Shown: positions 1 through 8,162 of the stretch, one piece after another
Numbering within the stretch: position 1 is the first letter of the stretch
Layout: each line of letters starts with the position of its first letter
Notes under the pieces: generated by a model
The model's input: the letters and a program-made list of their open reading frames with translations, nothing else
What the model was told of the DNA's origin: nothing
Databases searched by the model: none
NCBI RefSeq assembly: GCF_024054195.1
Contig: NZ_JAMXLB010000001.1
Location: forward strand, 2,655,524 to 2,719,523
Origin: Flavobacterium sp. NRK F7
GTDB taxonomy: Bacteria; Bacteroidota; Bacteroidia; Flavobacteriales; Flavobacteriaceae
Reading direction: 5' to 3'
Length of the DNA: 64,000 nucleotides
Position numbers and translations under genes: made by a program

Positions 1-202
1 CTTGATTTAAATCCATTGAATTTTCTACGACTAAATAGTCAAAAGTATCCTTTCCTCCATAAGAAGAAGAATGAATAATTTCAAATAGCGCATTTTGCTT
101 TTTAGTATTATTTGCTACATCCATTTCTGATTCTGACTTTGTTTTATTGGAACAACAAGATGATGCAATCAAAAAAACAAATAACAAGTAACTAATTTTC
201 AT
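1..202 (-). CDS. PrcB-like lipoprotein, N-terminal part (cut by window edge)
   Basis: Only the first 67 or so codons are in the window; the gene runs off the left edge. The start is the ATG at 202-200, which overlaps the bshA stop by 11 bp in another frame, so the two are probably cotranscribed. The N-terminus is a lipoprotein signal peptide ending in a Ser-Cys-Cys lipobox. It is followed by a polar linker and then the motif HSSSYGGKDTFDYLVV, which resembles the start of the PrcB C-terminal domain (a protease-complex accessory domain common in Flavobacteriaceae). The family call is by motif resemblance on a fragment, so function is uncertain; an outer-membrane lipoprotein is the safer statement. 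Confidence 0.6.
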   Translation of the reverse strand, partial: MKISYLLFVFLIASSCCSNKTKSESEMDVANNTKKQNALFEIIHSSSYGGKDTFDYLVVENSMDLNQ

Positions 203-1334
203 TGGCATAAGATTGTATAACTTCCTCATAAACATTTTCATAAAGAGGTAATATTTTTTTAATATCGTATTTTGAGGCTTCTTGTAAAGCATTTCTTTTA
301 AACTGATTTAACACCATATTGTCTTTTAAAATAGAAATGGCATTTTTACTCATATCTTGTATATCTCCCACATTACTTAAATAACCCGTTACACCATCAA
401 TATTTACTTCAGGTAAACCTCCAGAATTACTTGAAATAACAGGAACGCCACAGGACATTGCTTCCAAAGCTGCTAAACCAAAACTTTCCGTTTCAGAGGG
501 TAGTAAAAACAAATCGGTAAAGCATAAAATTTTATCAATTTCATTACTGTTTCCAAAAAAGATAACTTTACTTTGAATACCTAATTCTTGACACAGCGTT
601 TCTGCTTTTTCTTTTTCAGGACCATCTCCTACCATCATCAACTTAGCTGGGATATGTTTTTGTATTTCGAAAAAGATTTTGACCACATCATCAATTCGTT
701 TCACTTTTCTAAAATTAGAAATATGAGTAACTACTTTTTCGTCTGAAGTTGCCATTAAAGAACGATGGCAAGGGTCATTTACATCTAATCTTTCTTTATT
801 TATTTCGATAAAATTTGGAATTACTTTAATTTCTTTTTTAATATCAAATAAACGATACGTATCTTCTTTCAAACTATGTGAAACACTAGTTACCACATCC
901 GACTTATTAATACTAAAACTAACAGCAGGTTTATAAAAAGGATGATTACCAACTAAAGTTATATCTGTACCGTGTAAAGTGGTTACCATAGGAATTCGTA
1001 TTCCTTCTTCTTCTAGCATTTTTTTAGCCATATAACCCGCATAGGCATGAGGTATGGCATAATGTACGTGTAATACTTCTATTTTGTACAATTTTACCAT
1101 ATCTACTAATTTGCTCGATAATGCTAATTCATAAGGCTGGTAATGAAATAAAGGGTATTCAGGAACGTGTACTTCGTGATAAAAAATGTTTTGATTCAAA
1201 AGTGCTAAACGCACGGGTTGGCTGTAGGTTATAAAATGAATTTGGTGACCTTTTCGTGCCAATTCAAGTCCTAATTCAGTTGCTACTACTCCACTTCCAC
1301 CGAAAGTTGGATAACAAACTATGGCTATTTTCAT
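192..1334 (-). CDS. bshA: N-acetyl-alpha-D-glucosaminyl L-malate synthase BshA
   Basis: A 380-residue GT-B fold glycosyltransferase (GT4 family), the usual BshA length. It joins UDP-GlcNAc to L-malate, the first step of bacillithiol synthesis, in the cytoplasm. Visible signatures are the N-terminal GGSGVVATELG loop, the central HVHYAIPHA segment, and the C-terminal nucleotide-sugar site PSETESFGLAALEAMSCG with the GGLPEV loop. The start ATG at 1334 opens directly on the conserved MKIAIVCYPTFGGSG. It lies 132 bp downstream of the DUF1801 gene on the same strand and overlaps the PrcB-like lipoprotein gene. bshB and bshC are not in the window. Bacillithiol is the known low-molecular-weight thiol of Firmicutes and many Bacteroidota. 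Confidence 0.95.
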   Translation of the reverse strand: MKIAIVCYPTFGGSGVVATELGLELARKGHQIHFITYSQPVRLALLNQNIFYHEVHVPEYPLFHYQPYELALSSKLVDMVKLYKIEVLHVHYAIPHAYAGYMAKKMLEEEGIRIPMVTTLHGTDITLVGNHPFYKPAVSFSINKSDVVTSVSHSLKEDTYRLFDIKKEIKVIPNFIEINKERLDVNDPCHRSLMATSDEKVVTHISNFRKVKRIDDVVKIFFEIQKHIPAKLMMVGDGPEKEKAETLCQELGIQSKVIFFGNSNEIDKILCFTDLFLLPSETESFGLAALEAMSCGVPVISSNSGGLPEVNIDGVTGYLSNVGDIQDMSKNAISILKDNMVLNQFKRNALQEASKYDIKKILPLYENVYEEVIQSYANEN

Positions 1335-1466
1335 ATAGGTTTATTTATTGACATACACTTCATAACGTATTCTTATAGCAATAAAAAAATAACAATTGTA
1401 TGAAATGATTTACAGACTATAAAAGTACTATTATTTTAGAAGCCTATTTTTTAAATATTCGTTAAA

Positions 1467-1922
1467 TTATTTAGTAAATGCATTTTCATAAGTAGCAATC
1501 CAATCTGCAACGGTCATCTTAGTAACCAATTCTCCAATCAAATCGTACGGAATATCTTCTTCTTTTTTGAATCGCATACAACTTTTTCCTATGTCGAGTT
1601 TTTTGCTTGAGAACTTTGGATAAGCAGCTACAAACCAGTCGTACAAGTCTTTTTTGGCATAAATCCCCATATGATAAAAATTGATACTGTTCTTTTGGGA
1701 AGCAAAACTCATAAAAGGCAAGGGTAATTTTGGGTTACAATGATATCCAGAAGGATATAGTTCATGAGGCACTACATAACCAATCATTCCATAACTCATT
1801 TCTTCTCGAAAGCCTTTTGGCAAATTCTTTAAAATAACAGCTCTTAGTTTGTTTATGGCTTGTTTTCTTTCCTCTGGAACTTCTTTAATATATTCGTCAG
1901 GAGATTTTGCTGATGATGTCAT
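1467..1922 (-). CDS. DUF1801 domain protein
   Basis: A 151-residue cytoplasmic protein without signal peptide. The sequence has the DUF1801/YdhG-like pattern: an N-terminal helix (SPDEYIKEVPEERKQAI), the EMSYGMIGY segment, a central FMSFASQKNSINFYHMGIY core and a C-terminal KSCMRFKK strand. The family fold is known but no biochemical activity is established. It starts 2 bp after the stop of the GH3/serine hydrolase gene upstream, so it is very likely cotranscribed with it. No catalytic residues can be proposed from sequence alone. Confidence 0.8.
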   Translation of the reverse strand: MTSSAKSPDEYIKEVPEERKQAINKLRAVILKNLPKGFREEMSYGMIGYVVPHELYPSGYHCNPKLPLPFMSFASQKNSINFYHMGIYAKKDLYDWFVAAYPKFSSKKLDIGKSCMRFKKEEDIPYDLIGELVTKMTVADWIATYENAFTK

Positions 1923-1924
1923 GA

Positions 1925-4813
1925 CTAATGAATTATAGATTCGTAAATAACTTTTTGAATATTCTCTCTAATATTTTCCTTTGACAAATAATTTGTAGTT
2001 GCTTCAGGATAAGTTCTATTGGATAAAAATATGTATACAATTTCACTTTCTGGATCTGCCCATGCCATTGTGCCTGTAAAACCAGTGTGCCCAAAACTAG
2101 TCATAGAAACACATCCACAAGTGGGGCCAGCATCTCCTAGTTGTGGTTTATCAAAACCTAAACCTCTTCTGTTTTTATCTTTACAATAATAACACGTATT
2201 AAAAGCATTAAATGTCTTTTCTGAAAAAAATTGGTGATTATCGTATTTTCCCTTTTGCAAATACATTTGCATCATCTTGGCTACATCTAAAGCATTCGAA
2301 AAAAGTCCTGCATGTCCTGCAACACCTCCTTGCATGGCAGCCCCCATATCATGAACATAACCATGAATAGTTTGGTATCTAAAATAGTTATCCACTTCCG
2401 TTGGTACAATTTGATCGACATCAAATTTATGCAATGGATTGTATGTCATTGTCGTTAAACCCATTTTAGCAAAGTAATTTTCAACTACTAAACTATCTAA
2501 TTTTTTTCCCGTTTTGCTCTCTAAAAATTCTTTCATTAAAATGAATGAAAAATCACTGTATTTGTATTTTGCTTTTTTTAATAATTCACTATCAGCAATT
2601 CTTTTTATAATAGTATCATTATAATCTTTCCTAATAAAAAGATGTTCCGCAACTTGATAGGGAAATTCTTCCGAAAATTTTTTACGATAAATATCCTTTT
2701 TTGGTTTACCCAAAGAATCCAAAGTTTCTTTATAGAAAGGAATCCAAGCTTGAAAACGAGCTTGATGAGTAAGCATATCTAAAAAAGTCGCATTTTCTTT
2801 ATTAGTTCCCTTAAAAACGGGTAACATTTCTTTTAATTTTGTTTTTAACGTTAGATTTCCTTTATCATACTGAATCATGATATTAGGTAGTGTAGCCAAA
2901 ATTTTAGTCAAAGAAGCAACATCGTATAAATCCGTATTTTTCACTTCTAAATCTCTATCATACGTATGATAGCCAAATGATTTTTCATAAACTACTTTTC
3001 CTTTTCTGGCAACAATTATTTGCGCACCTGGTGTCATTTTTTGGGCAATTGCATAGTTGGCAATAGAATCAATTTTTGATAAAATTTTGGAATCTAAACC
3101 TACATTTTCAGGTGCACCATACCCTAAAATATTTACAGTTTTTGTAGCTATTCCATCATTAATATAAAAATTCTTGTTTATAGATACTGGTAATTTACCT
3201 TTAGTACCAATAGCACCAAATATAGCTTCTGCAGCAACCGTGCTTGAAAAGTTATTATTTTGATAGGCTAAAATGAATCCTTCATAATCTGAAAATCGGT
3301 CCAGTTTTAATAAGGAATAAGGTTTTGTAAAAAAAGTAACCACAACTTTCTTTTCTTTGGCTATTTTCTCTAAAATAGCAATTTCATCTTTATCTGGATT
3401 ATGATTCTTCCATGCTCCGTCTTCTTTGTGAAAACCAATAATAACTTTAGTATAATTTTTCAATTCTTCTAATGCTTCGTCTATTTTCTTTACACTTACC
3501 TCTATTTGATCAACTGAAGTATATTTTCTTAATTCTTGCAAAAAGAAATCACCATCCGCATCCCCTAATTTCACATAAGCAAGTTTTTCTTTTTCCAAAT
3601 GTTGTATGGGTAAAATATCATTCTTGTTTTTCAAGGCTGTGATGGCATTTTCATATAATGCGTAATTCATAGCATCATATTTAGATTGATTTAAATCTTC
3701 ATACAAATGATTCAATTCAATTGGTAGATAATGATTCAAACCTGCTTTGTATTTATAGCGCAATATTTTTTTAACGGAATACGCTAAACGTATTTCAGAA
3801 ATTTTACCTTCTTGAAAAGCTTCTTGAAATTTTTCTATTGCAATGGGTACATTTTCAGCAAAAAGTAACACATCATTTCCTGCTAAAAAGGCTTCTAAAT
3901 CAATATCACCAGGTTTTTTAAAATTACTTGCTCCTTTCATATTTAAAGCATCCGTAAAAATAAGACCGTCAAATTTTAATTCATTCTTTAAAATGTTGGT
4001 CACTACATTAAAAGAAATAGAGGTAGGATATCCTTTTCTAGGCTCAATGCTTGGAACATCCAAATGGGCAACCATTACACTTGCTAAATCATTTTTAATA
4101 AGTTCTTTGTAAGGATATAACTCTACAGCATCGAGTCGTTCTTTAGAAAACTTTACTACTGGTAACGTATGATGAGAATCTGATTCTGTATCACCATGTC
4201 CAGGAAAATGTTTGGCAGTAGCAAAAACACCTTCACTCTGCAAACCTGTCATCAATGCTACAGCAGCATTGGTAACATTAATTTTGTCTTCACCAAAAGA
4301 ACGGTTTCCAATAATGGGATTGTTCGGATTAGTGTTGATATCTACAACAGGAGCAAAATTAAAATGAATACCCATTCGTTTCGATTGTTCTCCCATCTGT
4401 ATTCCTAATTTTTCTATAAGTTTAAAATCTTGAATAGCACCCAAAGTCATATTCCAAGGATACCTAAAAGTTGAATCTAATCGCATACTTAAACCCCATT
4501 CCGCATCAATCCCAATAAATAAAGGAACTTTAGATTTAGATTGGTATCGATTGGTTAATTGGGCTTGTCTAACAGGACCTCCTTGAAAAAAGATTAAACC
4601 ACCCACATGATATTTTTCAACTAATTCATCAACCTCTTTACAATGAGACTCATTTTTATTAGAATAGGCTGCAACCATGAATAGTTGACCCACTTTTTCT
4701 TCAAAACTCATCTGGTTATATATGCTATCAACCCACTTTTCTTGAGGTAAATTTGATTTTTTTTGAGCATAAATAACTGGCGATAAGAAAATTAGAAAAA
4801 GTAAATAACGCAT
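1925..4813 (-). CDS. Exported GH3 beta-N-acetylhexosaminidase fused to serine hydrolase (beta-lactamase fold)
   Basis: A 962-residue two-enzyme fusion with an Sec signal peptide ending around YAQ (residues 14-16). Residues about 30-360 are a NagZ-type GH3 domain: the KHFPGHGDTESDSHH loop (K201-H215) carries the catalytic His/Asp dyad, and D288 in FTDALNMKG matches the GH3 nucleophile. Residues about 375-550 match the usual GH3 C-terminal alpha/beta domain. Residues about 570-960 are a class C beta-lactamase/PBP4-type serine hydrolase with S634-x-x-K637 (SLTK), a YSD motif and a C-terminal HTGFTG box. NagZ-type enzymes remove GlcNAc from muropeptides, so a periplasmic role in peptidoglycan recycling or remodelling is inferred. 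The substrate of the hydrolase half is unknown. This fusion is a recurrent Bacteroidota architecture. Confidence 0.92.
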   Translation of the reverse strand: MRYLLFLIFLSPVIYAQKKSNLPQEKWVDSIYNQMSFEEKVGQLFMVAAYSNKNESHCKEVDELVEKYHVGGLIFFQGGPVRQAQLTNRYQSKSKVPLFIGIDAEWGLSMRLDSTFRYPWNMTLGAIQDFKLIEKLGIQMGEQSKRMGIHFNFAPVVDINTNPNNPIIGNRSFGEDKINVTNAAVALMTGLQSEGVFATAKHFPGHGDTESDSHHTLPVVKFSKERLDAVELYPYKELIKNDLASVMVAHLDVPSIEPRKGYPTSISFNVVTNILKNELKFDGLIFTDALNMKGASNFKKPGDIDLEAFLAGNDVLLFAENVPIAIEKFQEAFQEGKISEIRLAYSVKKILRYKYKAGLNHYLPIELNHLYEDLNQSKYDAMNYALYENAITALKNKNDILPIQHLEKEKLAYVKLGDADGDFFLQELRKYTSVDQIEVSVKKIDEALEELKNYTKVIIGFHKEDGAWKNHNPDKDEIAILEKIAKEKKVVVTFFTKPYSLLKLDRFSDYEGFILAYQNNNFSSTVAAEAIFGAIGTKGKLPVSINKNFYINDGIATKTVNILGYGAPENVGLDSKILSKIDSIANYAIAQKMTPGAQIIVARKGKVVYEKSFGYHTYDRDLEVKNTDLYDVASLTKILATLPNIMIQYDKGNLTLKTKLKEMLPVFKGTNKENATFLDMLTHQARFQAWIPFYKETLDSLGKPKKDIYRKKFSEEFPYQVAEHLFIRKDYNDTIIKRIADSELLKKAKYKYSDFSFILMKEFLESKTGKKLDSLVVENYFAKMGLTTMTYNPLHKFDVDQIVPTEVDNYFRYQTIHGYVHDMGAAMQGGVAGHAGLFSNALDVAKMMQMYLQKGKYDNHQFFSEKTFNAFNTCYYCKDKNRRGLGFDKPQLGDAGPTCGCVSMTSFGHTGFTGTMAWADPESEIVYIFLSNRTYPEATTNYLSKENIRENIQKVIYESIIH

Positions 4814-4830
4814 TGGAAAATAGTATTAAT

Positions 4831-4865
4831 AAAAAACATCATTAAATTTGGTTTAATGATGTTTT
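4831..4865 (-). terminator. Rho-independent terminator downstream of serB
   Basis: Positions 4833-4846 and 4852-4865 form a perfect 14-bp stem (AAAACATCATTAAA) with a TTTGG loop. Read on the minus strand it is followed by a T run (the A run at 4831-4836), which fits termination of the serB transcript between serB and the GH3 gene. Confidence 0.75.
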
Positions 4866-4873
4866 CAAATATA
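4866..4873 (-). promoter_or_regulatory. Bacteroidota -7 box upstream of the GH3 fusion gene
   Basis: On the minus strand this reads TATATTTG, an exact match to the TAnnTTTG -7 element of Bacteroidota sigma-A promoters, about 53 bp upstream of the GH3 start. It abuts the serB terminator hairpin. No convincing -33 TTG was found at normal spacing, and the predicted transcript would begin inside the hairpin, so the call is tentative. Confidence 0.35.
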
Positions 4874-4923
4874 GTGAAATAATAACAAAATTATCTTAAA
4901 TCTTTTATAATGAAATGCAGATT

Positions 4924-6144
4924 TTAATGCAAATCTATGTGTTTATCATGGTATCCTAAAAGATAAAGAACCCCATCGAGTCCAATACTAGAAATGGCAC
5001 TTTGTGCATTATCTTTTACCAAAGGCTTGGCATGAAATGCAATTCCTAATCCGGCTAAATTGAGCATAGGTAAATCATTCGCACCATCACCCACTGCAAT
5101 GGTTTGATTAATATCTATTCCTTCTTTTACTGCTAATTCCTGCAAGTATTCTGCTTTTTTATTCCCATCTACAATTTCACCAATATAGTTTCCAGTTAAT
5201 AAACCATCTTTAATTTCTAATTCATTGGCAAACACATAGTCAATACCTAATTCTTTCTGAAGGTAATGTCCAAAATAAGTAAACCCCCCTGATAGTATGG
5301 CTGTTTTAAAACCATATTTTTTTAATGTATCTATAAGTCTTCTAGCTCCTTTAGTGATTGGTAAATTAACAGCTACTTCTTCAAGTACCTTTTCACTTAA
5401 TCCTTTTAGAAGCTGCATGCGTTGGGTAAAACTTTCTTTAAAATCTATTTCACCTTGCATAGCAGATTCCGTAATTTTCCGAACTTCTTCTCCTACACCA
5501 GCTAATTCAGCTAATTCATCAATAACTTCGGTTTGAATTAAAGTAGAATCCATATCAAAACAAACCAAACGCTTGTTTCTTCTAAAAATAGTGTCTTCTT
5601 GAAAAGCAATATCAAGATCTAGTTCTCTAGAAATTTGCATGAATTTTTCCGTAAACTCAGCTTTATTATTTATGGCGCCTCGAATAGATAATTGAATAGA
5701 TGCTTTAGGATAGGTATCATGTTTTACCAATGAAACTCTTCCTGTTAATCTCTTAATAGCATCAATATTGAGCCCTTTTTCTGATATTACTTTGGTTACT
5801 TCAGAAATTTGTTTGGCAGATAATTTTTCTCCTAGTAAGGTAACAATATAACGGTCTTTTCCTTGAAGATCCACCCAATTTTCGTAATCCTCAAGTGGTA
5901 TGGGTTTAAATGTAGCTTTTATACCTAATTCATAGGATTTAAAAAGTAAATCTTTTAAAACAGCAGCCGATTTTTTTCCCGATTCAATTTGAAAAAGAAT
6001 TCCTAATGATAGAGTATCATGAATATTGGCTTGACCAATATCTAAAATTTTTGCATCATATTCAGATAAAACTGCAGTTAAAGAAGAGGTTAAGCCTGGT
6101 TTATCTTGTCCAGATATGTTTAGTAAAAAAATTTCACTCGCCAT
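4924..6144 (-). CDS. serB: Phosphoserine phosphatase SerB (ACT domains plus HAD)
   Basis: A 406-residue enzyme that hydrolyses O-phosphoserine to serine in the last step of serine synthesis. The N-terminal half (about residues 1-180) has two ACT-like regulatory domains starting at LLNISGQDKPGLTSSL, which suggests amino-acid feedback. The C-terminal half is a HAD phosphatase: motif I CFDMDSTLIQTE with the nucleophile Asp, motif II ILSGGFTYFG, and the metal-binding GDGANDLPML. It starts 18 bp downstream of the next gene on the same strand and ends at a strong hairpin. The length and the ACT-ACT-HAD order match the long SerB type. Confidence 0.95.
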   Translation of the reverse strand: MASEIFLLNISGQDKPGLTSSLTAVLSEYDAKILDIGQANIHDTLSLGILFQIESGKKSAAVLKDLLFKSYELGIKATFKPIPLEDYENWVDLQGKDRYIVTLLGEKLSAKQISEVTKVISEKGLNIDAIKRLTGRVSLVKHDTYPKASIQLSIRGAINNKAEFTEKFMQISRELDLDIAFQEDTIFRRNKRLVCFDMDSTLIQTEVIDELAELAGVGEEVRKITESAMQGEIDFKESFTQRMQLLKGLSEKVLEEVAVNLPITKGARRLIDTLKKYGFKTAILSGGFTYFGHYLQKELGIDYVFANELEIKDGLLTGNYIGEIVDGNKKAEYLQELAVKEGIDINQTIAVGDGANDLPMLNLAGLGIAFHAKPLVKDNAQSAISSIGLDGVLYLLGYHDKHIDLH

Positions 6145-6162
6145 TAATGGATAATTAATATT

Positions 6163-6645
6163 TTAAAAAAAACGATTATGCCAACTCTCGCTAGCTGGAA
6201 CCATCCAAAAGTCTTCCCATTCTTCAATTGTATTAACCAAATTATTAAATACAATTGTATTAGCAGACACAGCTTTTTCTTTGGCCATTTTTTTAAATTC
6301 AATTAATGTTTTATGAGCAATATGTTCCCCGAGCTTAAAAGTCACATTCATTTTGTCTAATAAATCGATTTGGTACTTTTGTTCCAAATTTTGAATAAAC
6401 TGAACAGAAGCATCTATGGAACAACCTGTTGCTGCTTGCACATCTTGATTGACAGCTATAATTATAAATCGATTGTATTCCATTTTAAAGGAAGCCTCTA
6501 AACTTTGTCCATGAGCAGACCAACCTTCCAAAAATTCTTTAGTTGCAGCTTCTATTGCTGTTACTTCTTCATCAGATAGTTTTCTATTCGATTGGTAAAT
6601 CCAAATTCTAGAATGTGGAGGTAATGTGTCAAAAGGTACGTACAT
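6163..6645 (-). CDS. Conserved Bacteroidota protein, unknown function
   Basis: A 160-residue soluble protein without signal peptide or membrane segment. Homologues in Flavobacteria are often labelled ABC transporter ATPase, but there is no Walker A, Walker B or ABC signature here, so I do not use that name. Recognisable features are an aromatic-rich N-terminus (PPHSRIWIYQSNRKL), a centre containing ATGCSIDASVQFIQ with a single Cys, and a C-terminal EEWEDFWMVPASESWHNRFF. Its start ATG overlaps the stop region of the upstream exported protein, so translation is probably coupled. No function can be assigned. Confidence 0.75.
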   Translation of the reverse strand: MYVPFDTLPPHSRIWIYQSNRKLSDEEVTAIEAATKEFLEGWSAHGQSLEASFKMEYNRFIIIAVNQDVQAATGCSIDASVQFIQNLEQKYQIDLLDKMNVTFKLGEHIAHKTLIEFKKMAKEKAVSANTIVFNNLVNTIEEWEDFWMVPASESWHNRFF

Positions 6646-7256
6646 TATAACTTAACTAAATCGTTTATTACTTTAAAATTTTCGAATTTATTGGTTTTAG
6701 CATTATACAATAAAGCATCAAAATAATATACTTTTACTTTATCATTTGCTTTTAAAACTTTGTCCAAAATTAAATACGAATTATCAAAACTATTTATTAA
6801 TAATAACTCATGTGTTTTACCAGAAGCTTCTTTCACTTTTACGAAAAGAAAACCGTCTACGTTTGAACTTACAAAAGTTCCTTCTAAAATTTCATCTTCA
6901 TAAGTATCAGTAGTACTACTATCACCATAATTATCTCCTGTATTTTCTAATATTTTCATTAAAAGATTCGGGCATACTACAGCAACTTTTTCACCAACGT
7001 CTCCTCCTATTTCTTCAATTTTAGAGATATAGTCTTTACCATAATGTTTTTCAACATCCGATTGATATTTATTAACCGCTTCCAAAATACAAAGCCCTAA
7101 AGATAATTCGTAATTTTCTTTCGTCATTTCTTTACCTTCAGCACATTTACAGGTTACTTCAGCTAGTTTTGTTTTTAACTCATCCTTCGTTAATTTTTGA
7201 GAAAAAAGAGCAGTTGTAAAAACAAAAAATACTATAAAAAAGGTTGTTTTTTTCAT
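6645..7256 (-). CDS. Exported hypothetical protein
   Basis: A 203-residue protein with a clear signal peptide (MKKTTFFIVFFVFTTALFSQ, type I cleavage expected after FSQ). The mature N-terminus has a CKCAEG pair of cysteines and a further LGLCILEA cysteine, which could form disulfides in the periplasm. A linker rich in Thr, Ser and acidic residues (about 108-125) separates it from a C-terminal beta-rich segment. The gene lies 12 bp after the Fe-S protein gene and overlaps the next gene by one base. I do not recognise the family. Confidence 0.75.
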   Translation of the reverse strand: MKKTTFFIVFFVFTTALFSQKLTKDELKTKLAEVTCKCAEGKEMTKENYELSLGLCILEAVNKYQSDVEKHYGKDYISKIEEIGGDVGEKVAVVCPNLLMKILENTGDNYGDSSTTDTYEDEILEGTFVSSNVDGFLFVKVKEASGKTHELLLINSFDNSYLILDKVLKANDKVKVYYFDALLYNAKTNKFENFKVINDLVKL

Positions 7257-7268
7257 ACAAGGTGTTAT

Positions 7269-8063
7269 TTATAAATCTTGGGCGTTAGCAATTAATTCCG
7301 CTACATCCATCACTTTAACTTGGTTTTCTTTTTCCTTAAATTTAATTCCGTCAGTCATCATGGTATTACAAAACGGACAACCAGCTGCAATAATTTCTGG
7401 TTGCGTTTCTAAAGCATCTTCTGTACGCTCAATATTAATATCTTTATTCCCTTTTTCTGGCTCTTTAAACATTTGAGCTCCACCTGCTCCACAACACAGA
7501 CCATTTGCTCTGGAACGTTTCATTTCAACTAGTTCAGCATCTAATTTTTGAATTAAATCTCTTGGCGCCTCATATACTTGATTGGCTCTTCCTAAATAAC
7601 AGGGGTCATGGAATGTAATTCGTTTCCCTTTAAACTGTCCGCCTTCAACGGTTAATCTACCATCTTCTAATAATGACTTTAAAAATTGAGTATGATGAAC
7701 TACTTCATAAGTACCACCTAATTCTGGATATTCATTTTTTAAAGTATTGAAACAATGAGGACATGCCGTTACAATTTTTTTAATTTCGTAAGCATTCATA
7801 ACTTCAATATTTGTCATGGCTTGCATTTGAAATAAAAATTCATTACCCGCTCTTTTAGCAGGGTCACCAGTACAACTTTCTTCTGTTCCTAAAACAGCAA
7901 ATGATATATTGGCTCTATTTAAAATTTTCACAAAAGCTTTGGTAATTTTTTTCGCACGATCATCAAAACTACCAGCGCAACCAACCCAAAATAAAACTTC
8001 CGGTTGCTTACCTTCTGCCATCATCTCTGCCATTGTTGGCACAACTATATTATTATCTGACAT
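7269..8063 (-). CDS. CCG-domain Fe-S protein (HdrB/HdrD C-terminal-like)
   Basis: A 264-residue cytoplasmic protein with two cysteine-rich CCG-type domains. The first has FWVGCAGSFDDRA, a degenerate EESCTGDPA and a CPHC pair. The second has HDPCYLGR, the classical LCCGAGG and a CPFC pair. Such domains bind non-cubane [4Fe-4S] clusters in heterodisulfide reductase HdrB and related quinone-linked oxidoreductases. The upstream gene encodes a membrane cytochrome b/ferredoxin-like protein, so together the two probably make one membrane electron-transfer complex. The physiological substrate is not visible in the sequence. Confidence 0.88.
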   Translation of the reverse strand: MSDNNIVVPTMAEMMAEGKQPEVLFWVGCAGSFDDRAKKITKAFVKILNRANISFAVLGTEESCTGDPAKRAGNEFLFQMQAMTNIEVMNAYEIKKIVTACPHCFNTLKNEYPELGGTYEVVHHTQFLKSLLEDGRLTVEGGQFKGKRITFHDPCYLGRANQVYEAPRDLIQKLDAELVEMKRSRANGLCCGAGGAQMFKEPEKGNKDINIERTEDALETQPEIIAAGCPFCNTMMTDGIKFKEKENQVKVMDVAELIANAQDL

Positions 8064-8162
8064 ATTAAAATTTGATTTGAGATTAAGAATTTGTACCTTA
8101 ATCTGATTTTCAATTAGTATTTCTAAAGCGAATCATTCAATACCTTGAATTATTCACTTATT

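Noticed and set aside
6163..6645. ABC transporter ATPase
   Set aside because: No Walker A, Walker B or signature motif; only 160 residues.
7269..8063. Methanogen-type heterodisulfide reductase
   Set aside because: Only the CCG fold is shared; the organism is a flavobacterium and the partner is a NarI-like protein.
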